This document shows, in pieces, positions 33,389 through 42,720 of a DNA stretch of 64,000 nucleotides. Both the position numbers and the translations under genes were made by a program. The notes below the pieces were generated by a model. It did no database searches, was not told where the DNA came from, and saw nothing but the letters and a program-made list of their open reading frames with translations. This stretch comes from Scilla litardierei. Taxonomy: Eukaryota > Streptophyta > Magnoliopsida > Asparagales > Asparagaceae. Position 1 is the first letter of the stretch. Each line of letters begins with the position of its first letter. The stretch is from NCBI GenBank assembly GCA_030789695.1, contig CM061130.1, positions 11,771,860 through 11,835,859 of the forward strand, in the 5' to 3' direction.

Positions 33389-33718
33389 TGATAGGCCCCA
33401 AAAGAGATCTGAAATTTATTAGCATAAACTAAAAATAAAAAGGATAAATGATTACAATTGTAGGGGTAATCGCCCTTCCATGACGCTGATTAATAGGGGA
33501 CGTCCGCACTCTCCCGTAGCCAAATAAATATCTCTACTGATTTATTAAAACAATCAAATCATGCCTGAGCTAAGGCCTACTGCACCCTCCCCATATAAAA
33601 TATAATTTCCCTCTGTTAGCAATTTACTAGTAAGCCCCTATAATAATTAAAATACTACAAAAAGGCCTATAATGTCCCGAATGGACCCAAACTCCTAAAT
33701 ATGGTGCCGGCTCTATCA
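33389..33718 (-). repeat. 5' LTR of G
   Basis: 330 bp with inverted TGAT...ATCA ends, three bases from the primer-binding site GCTCTGATACCA (plus strand, 33374-33385). Confidence 0.75.
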
Positions 33719-35995
33719 GTATCATTCTATCTTTTGTTATCGAATTAGATTCTGCCTATTTCTGTAGTCATGTACCTTATAAGTGACAGTTTTTCTATGA
33801 GGTAGGCTTTTGTTTGTAAGTGCCAAACTTATCCTGGGACTATTGTATATTGACAAATCTTCATCTCCTCTTCCTGATACTGGCCAGTGGCTCCTCTTAG
33901 CACTGAACGAGAAGCTTCCTCAAATGGTTGTTGATGCGGTAAAAGCTCACATTGTTGGGCTCATCATTATTTAATGTTGTTTATGATGCTTGGTTTCTCT
34001 GTGCTCTTCAACTCTGTCAAAGCTCCCGGCCTTGGACTTGCTGCGAGGTATATGTTCATTATGGCTTAGGCCGTCTCCTTCGGGCCATCACATTTGTTTC
34101 GACAATTTTTCCATCATCACATTTGTTCCTCATACAAGTTCAGACGCATCCTCCCCCCTGGGCTCAAAAATATTTCATGCCATATTCTTATAATCTGACA
34201 GGGATGTGATGAAAGAATTAAAGTTGATACGAGTGTGTTATACGGTACATTCTACTCTTCCTGTACTGTTCGTGAGGTAGTTAGCGCGGACCTGCATGAG
34301 GCCACCACTAGTCACACCCCATCTCTGGGTGTTGTGACCATTTTCCGTGCTATCGCAGGTATTGCTATTTACCATTGAAAATAGAGTAGAATAAAGCGAA
34401 ATATACCAAATGTAAAATACCAAGTGTAAAACATGCATGTATGAATGGTTTCAAATGTCTGTGTACTACACAGTGAAGACTGAAGCTAATCTACTAAAGT
34501 CTCTTCATATACCTGTTCAACACCTAACAGAAACAAAGACATGCACCACTAGCTTAGAAGTAGATTATATCTGATCCAAGTATACAGTTTATGCAAAGCA
34601 AAAAGATAAAAAGAAAAGTACAATGTATGTGAAAGTAAACTACTGAACTGAAATGTAACAGGTTATGAGTGTAACAAACCACAAAAAAGGCATGCGTATA
34701 AGTTTGCAATTTATAATTGTATTGTAAATATTTATGTGTCATGTGTATGTAAAGTTGTACCAATCCTAAGTTGTGACTCATATTGGAGAGTATGATATAC
34801 AACCCGAAGACCATCTTGTACCACAGAAAGCTAACCCGGACGAGTCCATCCGATATAACATGTCTCGGTTGTAAACGATCGGGCCGAAACAAAAACGAAA
34901 AAGGGACCCTCGATCCCGCCGAAGGTCACATGAAAGGAGATTCGTCAGGGTAACATGTTCATGATAAGATCTTCCAGATTCGTGCCGAAAGTATGACTCC
35001 AATCGTTCATGCACTCTCTTTAATATTAGTTACACTCAAGACCCCATGAATCAAGTGTAATGTAACTTATTATTTTGTGTGGTGTTAAGTGTAGTATTTA
35101 AGGAATGTAAGTTTATGTCATTGTTTTCATGCCATAAATTTGATGTGTCAGGAGTTGTATCATTCAATATCAAGATATGGTGATTCCTACTATAGCATGC
35201 ACCGTTTGTATTGTTAATAAAACAAAGTTTCTCAAAAGTCCATGGTAGCATCATTGTAAATATGCGAAGTTAGGAGTACTATCTCAACATTCATGGATCT
35301 AACATTTCAAGAGTCATGTATTAGCTTCCTACAAGTCCGACATGAGAAAGAGAGTAATTATCAGTTCAATGTAATGTAACAGTTCAAGCACAGCCCCAAC
35401 CTAAACTTCGCACATAATTGATGTCGGGTAAATGTAACTTGATCATTGCAGTTATAAAGTAATTCCATAATTTATTCAGGTAACGGTGTCATAACATGTA
35501 GTTGATCACAGGTTTATTATTCATGAGTATCAGTCGATTAACAACAGTCAATTAACAACAATCTGATGTAAATGAATATAACACATAAATCTGAAAATTA
35601 TTTAAAAACTGATATAAATATTCAGTAAAAAGAAAAGAAAAGATATAAATCATATGTTCCAACTATGAGGTGAAACACTTTCAGATTCAATCACATGATT
35701 TAAAATCAAAGTTGAAAAGGATTAAATCTGAAAAATTGTTTTTAGCACTTTCACACTTTCAGATTCATGTTTTTAGCAACCCATCAACTTCTATAGGGTT
35801 GTGGGGCATGACATATTAGGTTGGCAGTGGGGCTAAACTTTGTCTAGTTTCTCTATGGCTGATCACATTCTGATGTGCAAAGGTTTAGATGGTGAGTACC
35901 GAATTGTACCATATCCATAGCATCGATAATGAAATATGCTCTGTGTAGACAAATAACTTTCTGGTTTAACTCCCTTTTCATTTATCATTTTCTAG
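33719..35995 (+). other. Host spacer or introns with few coding signs
   Basis: Non-transposon-like sequence. A frame at about 33866-33940 reads LPDTGQWLLLALNEKLPQMV between an AG and a GT, but I cannot assign it. The second copy of the dispersed repeat lies at 34771-35018. 35020-35990 is AT-rich without recognisable exons. It may contain the upstream part of the thioredoxin y gene; no transit-peptide exon was seen. Confidence 0.35.
34771..35018 (-). repeat. Dispersed repeat, copy 2 (inverted)
   Basis: Reverse complement relation to 31700-31872, with an extra internal stretch of about 70 bp. See the entry at 31700 for shared phrases. Confidence 0.45.
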
Positions 35996-36084
35996 GTTGA
36001 GGCAAAGAAACAAACATTTTCTTCATTTGATGCTTTGCTCGAAAACAGTGATAAACCTGTGTTGGCTGACTTCTACGCAACTTG
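35996..36084 (+). CDS. Internal exon of a thioredoxin y-type gene (chloroplast)
   Basis: The 89-nt exon lies between a TTTCTAG acceptor (ends 35995) and a G/GTAAGC donor (36085). It encodes VEAKKQTFSSFDALLENSDK + PVLADFYAT and the first two bases of a Trp codon. This is the segment just before the WCGPC active site of plant thioredoxin y, a plastid disulfide reductase; match and phase are convincing. The next exon (with CGPC) is not found in the window, and Ty3 element F starts about 365 bp downstream in the intron. The gene is therefore either broken here or continues beyond the transposon mass. An Ala where plant thioredoxins usually have Val (PVLADFYATW) suggests mild decay or divergence. 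Confidence 0.8.
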
Positions 36085-36194
36085 GTAAGCAGTTATATTA
36101 TTATTATTTTTGTTTATGTTAAAATTTGGATTCGGTAATTGTTGATTAGTCTAGTGATGTTTTCTTTTGTGTATCTTTTCCAATTACGTTATAT

Positions 36195-36446
36195 CGAGAC
36201 GGTCTAAAACTTATGTATTTGTCTACAATCATTTGTTAGATTACAAGCTTACAATGAAGTGAACACAGCTTGCAGCATCACTTTATTAGGTCTTAAATAT
36301 GCTCATATATCTATTTTTTATGAAGATCATGATTTTATATTCCATTTATGTTGAAACAGTTTCAAAACTTGTGTATTTGTCAACAAGCGTATGCTAGGTT
36401 ACAGACTTACAGTGAATTAAAGACAACTTGCACCATCATGTTAGTA
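36195..36446. repeat. Diverged tandem duplication in the thioredoxin intron
   Basis: 36195-36288 and 36353-36446 align at about 75 percent (AACTT.TGTATTTGTC.ACAA..., ACTTACA.TGAA..., CTTGCA.CATCA.). The period is 158 bp. Element F's sequence begins right after the second copy. Confidence 0.6.
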
Positions 36447-36469
36447 GGCATCACGAGAATTTTCCCCTT

Positions 36470-38955
36470 GGGGGCCCCGCCGACCTTCCAGGATGCCCGA
36501 CAACCCTTCCCGAGCACTTTCGGGCCCCCGGGGGCCCCGTCCGAGGTCCGAGGAGCACAATTTACAGGTTTTCAGGCTTTTGGAGGACCCGGTGGAGGAT
36601 TTCAGCAGCTTGGAGGGCACCACCAGTTCACAGGTGGCCCGTCGGCCCAGCCCCCACCTTTCGGGGGAGTGAAGGGGGATTGTAGAGCTTACCAGGACCC
36701 ACCAGGAGGCCACCAGGCAGATTTCGGACACCCACAGGGTGACTGGCAGGGGCATGGAGCAGAGGGAGGATTCCGCGATCGAGCCGAGGCTTATTTTCCC
36801 GACAGACGACAGGGGTACCAGCAGAGGGGAGGATTCCAGCAGCAGGAGAGAGGTGGATACGCTGGAGAGACGTCTGAGGAAGCTGGAGGTGCCCATCTTT
36901 GAGGGAGGCGACCCAGATAACTGGCTGTACCGGGTGGAGAGGTACTTAGAGGTGTCAGCGGTCCCAAGAGAGGAGTGGCTTCGGGCGATAGGTGTTTGTT
37001 TGGAGGGGGAGGCATTAGGCTGGTTTCGTTGGACTGATCAGCAGCAGCCTTTTCAGACATGGGCAGAGTTTACGACGCTCTTGATGGAGCGATTTGGTGC
37101 ATGGAAGTCTGGTGGGGTGTTCGAGAGACTTTACTCTCTGAAGCAGGAGGGGAGCGTATGGGATTATATCAAGAAATTTGAGTCGCTCTGCCACCGAGTT
37201 CGGGGAGTATCTGAGGAGTCTTTGGAGGGCTGTTTTATGAAGGGGCTAAAGCCTACGGTGAGATCAGGACTGAGGCAGTTCGAGCCAGTGGGTCTGCGCA
37301 GGATGATGACGTTGGCGAGGAAGGTGGAGGACCCTCAGGAGACTGAGCGGAGGGCCCGCGGGACGTGGGGAGGCACTACGTTCAGGAGTCAGGCAGCTGC
37401 TACAGTGCAGCACCTTCTTCAGGGACCACGACTGGTCAGGGAGCTACAATCGTTGCTGGGGGCGGCAGAGACAGGAGGCAGGAGCCCCGAGCTGGGGGTC
37501 AGGTGCGGACGATGACAGATGCTGAGATACGAGAGAAACGGGTGAAGGGACTGTGCTTTCGATGTGATGAGAAGTTCACCCCAGGACACCAATGCGCTGA
37601 TTGGACTCTCCAGATACTGATAGCTAGCGATGAGGAGGGAGAGGACGAGGTTGTCATCCTAGAGGCAGGGGAGGACGAGGAGGAGTTAGAGCACCAGCAC
37701 TTAGACTTGGCGGAGGTGTCCCTCAATTCTGTGGTAGGGTTCACACCGAACCATACCATGAAATTGGTGGGACAGGTGGGCAGTCAGGAGGTGATAGTGT
37801 TGGTTGACAGTGGGGCCACCCACAACTTCATTTCCAGCAGGTTGGTAGGGGTACATGGACTGCAGATTAGTGACACTGGACGGTATGGAGTGATGTTGGG
37901 CACAGGACAGGTGACACACAGCACAGGCGTCTACCGCAGGGTGATCGTAGCCATTCAGGGAGTGCAGATTGTCACAGACTTTCTTCCCTTGGAGCTAGGG
38001 AGTACCGATATCATCCTGGGGATGAAGTGGCTGCAGACCCTCGGGGAGACCAGGACAAATTGGAAGATGCTGAGGATGGAGTACCAGGATGGGGGGAGGA
38101 CGGTGGTATTGCAAGGGGACCCCAGCCTCTGCCGTTCCTTGGTGTCGTATAAGGCCATGTCTCAGGCTATCCACACAGCGGAAGGAGGGTTCTTGGTGGA
38201 GCTACAGGCTGTGACCGCTTCAGTGCAGAGCGAGGACCAGACACAGGTGATGGTACCGGAGGTTGAGCAGCTGCTGGCTCAGTATGAGGATGTTTTCCAG
38301 GAACCACAGGGACTGCCACCACACCGAGATCATGAGCACGCCATCGTCTTACGGGAGGGCGTGTCTCTCATCAGTGTGCGACCCTACAGGTACCCACATG
38401 TACAGAAGGATGAGATAGAGAGGTTGGTGGAGGACATGCTACAGGCAGGTGTGATACAGCCAAGTACTAGCCACTTCTCCAGTCCAGTTTTATTGATAAA
38501 AAAGAAGGATGTCAGTTGGAGATTCTGCGTAGATTACAGGGCCCTGAATAAGGAGACGGTTGCAGATAAATTTCCCATCTCCGTGATTGATGAGTTGCTG
38601 GATGAACTCCACGGGGCAGCCTGCTTCTCCAAGATTGATCTGAAGTCAGGATACCATCAGATACGGATGAGGGCGGCCGACGTGCCCAAGACTTCTTTCA
38701 GGACTCATGAGGGGCACTATGAGTTCCTGGTCATGCCCTTTGGCCTGACGAATGCCCCGGCGACATTCCAGGCCCTGATGAACAAAGTGTTCCGACCTTA
38801 CATACGGAGGTTTGTGCTGGCATTTTTTGACGACATCTTGGTGTACAGCCGCAACATAGAAGAGCATGTGGAGCATTTGCGAGCAGTTCTACATAAGTTG
38901 CAGGAGCAGCACATATTTGCTAATAAGAAGAAGTGTTTATTTGGACAGCTGCAGG
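36470..38955 (+). pseudogene. F gag-protease-RT, left half
   Basis: Gag reads in one frame to about 36850 (Gly/Gln-rich N-part), in a second frame from there to about 37370 (core KLEVPIFEGGDPDNWLYRVE), then returns to the first frame. This implies two compensating indels. The restored frame has a zinc-knuckle-like CFRCDEKFTPGHQC (37556-37597), aspartic protease V-D-S-G-A-T (about 37801-37820), I-I-L-G-M-K-W, and RT with SKIDLKSGYHQIRM, FGLTNAPATFQALMN and the F-F-D-D-I-L-V-Y-S active site (about 38824-38850). It stops at C's insertion point, 38955. Confidence 0.85.
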
Positions 38956-39316
38956 TGATCGCTCCGGGACGTACACCCAAAGAACGGTTGTAGTTTTACC
39001 GCAAGCGCACGGTATAGCGGCGAGCGGGTATCGAACACAGGGAGGACGAATGACCGTGCTTGCTCCTAATCAACCTGGCTATTTAAGAATAGAGAGAATT
39101 GCCTTGGGCGATCCTGTCACAATCGTCAGACAAATGTGCGAAGTATCAAATCAAATAAAGAACGTCTAGGGAATGGGGAATCCCCGCTACTCACCGTATT
39201 TCATAAATGTGGTTCGTCGGTATCAAAATTGCTAGAATGAGAATTTGGATGAACTAGTTGCAACTAAATGTGGAACCAAGCTCACGCTCTCGCGCTGTTG
39301 CCGGTCTATAGCTGTC

Positions 39317-39615
39317 CTAGGGTCGGGTCCAATCTCTTGCAAACCCTAGCCTAGGAAAGCTAGCATTAGGATCAACGTCATCGTCCAATTGCGCACCGAG
39401 CCCAATCTCTTGCAAACTCGGTCCACAATCTAAATTAGGATAGTTCCTACCCGTCCAATCTCTTGCAAACGGGTATCGGCACTGAATTGCAACCGGAGAT
39501 CCTAGTATCGGTCTAATCTCTTGCAAACCGATACTTCGAAAATCCGACTCCAACCCAATTCGGATTTCTAGGGCTTCCTGTCAAATTGGGATCCAATCTC
39601 TTGCAAATCCCAATT
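39317..39615 (-). repeat. Hairpin family with invariant 14-nt loop (C leader, left LTR)
   Basis: Five inverted repeats around the loop CCAATCTCTTGCAA (one has CT for CC). Stems: CTAGGGT/ACCCTAG (39317-39323, 39343-39349, longer loop), ACCGAG/CTCGGT (39395-39400, 39417-39422), TACCCGT/ACGGGTA (39448-39454, 39469-39475), AGTATCGGT/ACCGATACT (39504-39512, 39527-39535), AATTGGGAT/ATCCCAATT (39584-39592, 39607-39615). Stems differ but each is perfectly self-complementary. A sixth hairpin, AAATCCGA/TCGGATTT (39540-39547, 39560-39567), lacks the loop motif. All lie between the TATA box and primer-binding site, so they are in the genomic RNA. Confidence 0.85.
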
Positions 39616-40009
39616 GATATGAATACCTAGCTATCTGTAGTAATTCGATCCCAATCTAATCCCTAATAATTGATTCTAGCACAATTTCTACCAATTTATC
39701 ACAAATACGAAATTGGGCTTGTAGGGTTCATCCCCACGCCCCAAGACGTGGAGACTACTCACAAATCATAGCAATAGCACAAAAATAATCAATGAAATAG
39801 TCAATGGAATTCATCACAACAATGATATAAACAATAAAAATAGAGTTTTTTTGGGGAAGAGAGATGCAAACCAATGTAGTTCTTCAATTAATCCAACAAA
39901 AATCCAAGTTTTTCCTCTTCTCCAATCACAAATAATAAAGCTAAAAAGTAATCTCAAAAAGCTGCAAAAAATCTAAGAGATGGCTCTCAAAACTAGGGTA
40001 AAAACAGGG

Positions 40010-40019
40010 CTTAAATAGC
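40010..40019 (-). promoter_or_regulatory. TATA-like box of C LTR (left copy)
   Basis: Minus strand GGCTATTTAAGCC, about 80 bp downstream of the palindrome array. The corresponding site in the 5' LTR is 50663-50672. Confidence 0.5.
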
Positions 40020-40100
40020 CCCAAAAATCGTCCAAAAATCCTGACCAAAATGCCCCTGCACAGCCTGTTTTCCGCAAATTTCGCTACAGGCAGCGCATCG

Positions 40101-40483
40101 CACTCGGCCGAGTGACAAAAGTCGCTCGGCCGAGTGAAAACCCTGTAATTTTCCAGTAAGTCGGGGCTTTCAGGGGTCTTCAGTTCGGAGGCAGCTCGGC
40201 CGAGTGAGTTGTCGTCACTCGGCCGATGGCTTCACTGCACTCGGGCGGACGTGGTTTGCCACTCGGCCGAGTGGGTCTTCTGAAGCTCAGGTGGCCGAAA
40301 AACAAAAACTTCGATATTTTGGAGGGGCTTCGTCTGGGCGCCACTCGGGCGGACGTGGTATCGTCACTCGGCCGATGTGGACTCCGACGCTCGGCCGAGT
40401 ACACATGGAAATCGTGTCTGAATGGGTCGGCCGAGCAGTGTCTCGCTGGTCGGCCGAGTGGCTCCTCCACTCGGCCGAGTGGG
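40101..40483 (-). promoter_or_regulatory. CTCGGCCGAG palindrome array, left LTR of C
   Basis: About eleven (A)CTCGGCCGAG(T) sites, several as pairs of the form palindrome-TGAC-spacer-GTC-palindrome (for example 40101-40136), plus half-sites CACTCGGGCGG. The right-LTR copy spans about 50754-51136 and is almost identical. A related array precedes ORF2 (45490-45819). Confidence 0.8.
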
Positions 40484-40776
40484 ACACAAAAGATGCCCAA
40501 TCTGATTGTTTTGGCCTCCTCGTCGCTCCTGCGACATCCATTCTTCTTCCGCTCCTCTCCAACAGCAAAATATCCCTCGGGGAGGTCGTCGGTGGCCGTC
40601 TAGAGTAAGCGCGTCTCGAGATCACTCCAAATCGCGCCAAATCACCTGAAATGCGACAAAAACAACAAATCGTGAAAAGCATCGCAATATCGTCGATATA
40701 TCGTGAAAAACATGATTTGGGCGATCTAAATGGCATGCGAATACACGGAAAAAAGGTGTAAAATGAGGAGTGATCA

Positions 40777-42720
40777 AAATCCCCCAAGCTTGCCTCTTAC
40801 TCGTCCTCGAGGAAGATAAGTAAAAGGCGAACCCGGTGGATTCGGAAAACGAAAACGGCAAAAAACGAAAAAATGAAAAACGAAGAAGAATGAAAACCAA
40901 ATGAAAATAAAGATGAAAGAAAGAAGCGAAGAGGTAGGATGCTAGATCATTTTCTCAGGACGTGGGTTTCACTTACTCTTATAGCATGCACCGAATGAGA
41001 AATACATGTCAAAGAATCTTATTTTGATATCATAGTATAATAGTGCAAATAGAAATTGAAAACCCACGAACAACGATATAATCATGAAGAACGGAATGAT
41101 TTTAAAATTAACATTGCCTGAATCATTTAAAGCGGTATACAAATCACAGATCACACACTTTTCAATTGAACGCTTTCTATCTGGAGTATAAGAGTATCAC
41201 ACTATAGAATAGAGAGAATAGAAAAGTTTGGATTTCATGAAATGAACGCTAGGCTTAGATTTCTGGATTTCGTAAAGCTAGAAACAATCTCACCGAGTAT
41301 AGAATATTACTTAGCCTAGGTTGTCGTGCAATGTCAAGTAGTCACTCTCTCACACATCAATGGATCCCCTCCCCCAAGCTTATCTATAAGCGTGGTGGCA
41401 CAAAAATATTTACATCCCCATTTTTATATAGCTCCAAAAGCAAAGAAGAGAAAGAAGAAAGAAAGAAAGTGAGATGGGATCTTTTATTGAGGATTTTTCC
41501 TCTTTTCTCTCTTTTTTTTTTCAATAAGCAATATATACACAATGATCCCAACTCAGAGAGAGATAATGATATACAAGAATGTTTTTCTCTCTTTTTTTTT
41601 ATTTTTTTTTAGAAGAAGGGATTTGGAGCTAGGAATTAATAGCGGGGGAAATGCCATAAAATAGAATCACTAAGGGGAGATTCACCAATGATTTCTAAAA
41701 GTAGAGAAATGATGTTCAAGATTTGTGGAGAAAGAAATATATATAACTCTCGGTTCACTCTATAAGACATGCACGACAACTTCAGCAGGGTAATCTAATC
41801 TACTCAGTTTTGATCACAAAAAAGCTAACTAATCCAGATATATCATAGCTAACATCATTCACTCATCCCGAAGTGAAGTGTACAATTCATGCATATAGAA
41901 GTGATATAGGAAAAGAAATCAGTACTCCAGATATAGGCATTCAATGCGTGAATCTTGGTGTGTTTTCTGTGATAGCATACATATGAATATTCAGGCTCAG
42001 CTAATAATAAAACTTCATCCATTTTCATGTGGAAAAAGTGTGGGTTACTATTCTAGATGCAAAGCAAGTCATAGCATGTGATATCAGAAATAAAATCTAA
42101 GACATGACAAATATAGCATGCATATAGAATAAGCTAACTCCACGTAGACATCATCACAGAAAATTCATCTCTAGCATGAGATGAAAAAAGGAAGAAATAG
42201 AGATAAGAAAAATAAAACTATGCAATGCGGCACGCAGAGAAATAAGAAAAACGTGATGCATGGCAAAATGAGAAAAAATGATAAGTGAAAATAAGTGCAA
42301 AAGCGGAAAGTGGCGTAAAAAACTAAAAATAAAGGTGGCAAAACAAAAAAGAACGTGAGAACTCACTCCCCCAAGCTAAACTGCACAGTGTCCTCAATGT
42401 GCAAAGTGTGGCACACAGAGAGACAAGTGATGAGAGGGGCAAGTGAGGATGCATGCATGATGGAAAGAAAAAAGATAGTAAAACTAAAAATAAAGAAATG
42501 AAAATATGATGCGGATATGATGCATGCACAGATATGAGTGATACGAGTATAAATGGGTCACCAAAAGCTCTCCCTCTCTCCCAAAAAAGATATATAAAGA
42601 TACGGCAAAATGAGAATCCCAAAATAAGTGAGGGGAGGGGGGTGGGTGGACAAAAAGGCATCAGGACCCAGTAGAGACGGGCAGCACAACGGCAAAAGGA
42701 ATCGATGGCATCAAAGGTGC
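40777..42720 (-). other. C 3' non-coding tail with polypurine tract/hairpin modules
   Basis: No gene. AGCTTGGGGGA tracts (minus strand) at 40780-40791, 41370-41381 and 42367-42378; the first abuts the LTR. Neighbouring hairpins are CTTACTCG-TCCT-CGAGGAAG (40796-40815), GCTTA-TAGA-TAAGC at about 41378-41391, and TGCACAGTG-TCCT-CAATGTGCA at about 42383-42403. The rest is purine-rich, with poly-T runs at 41510-41520 and 41590-41610. Confidence 0.6.

Larger units (their letters stand above)
32203..33718 (-). mobile_element. Truncated Ty3 element G (5' LTR and part of gag)
   Basis: 5' LTR at 33389-33718 (330 bp, minus strand, TGATAG...CTATCA), initiator-Met primer-binding site at 33374-33385, then a broken gag. 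The 3' part, including pol and the second LTR, is missing. The left break is near 32203-32270. Bases just left (GTACCATTCTA) resemble those right of the LTR (GTATCATTCTA), so a remnant of the target site may survive. Confidence 0.7.
38956..40776 (-). repeat. 3' LTR of C (left copy)
   Basis: 1821 bp. In minus orientation: U3 with CTCGGCCGAG array (40483-40101), TATA-like CTATTTAAG (40019-40010), transcribed part with the hairpin family 39615-39317, end at 38956. Confidence 0.9.

Noticed and set aside
34840..34900. Hammerhead-ribozyme-like bases (GGACGAGTCC)
   Set aside because: The CTGATGA and GAAA core elements and the three stems could not be placed on either strand.
39317..39615. CRISPR-like array (regular short repeats with differing neighbours)
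   Set aside because: Plant nuclear DNA inside an LTR. The repeats are hairpin loops with self-complementary arms and irregular spacing, and no cas genes exist.
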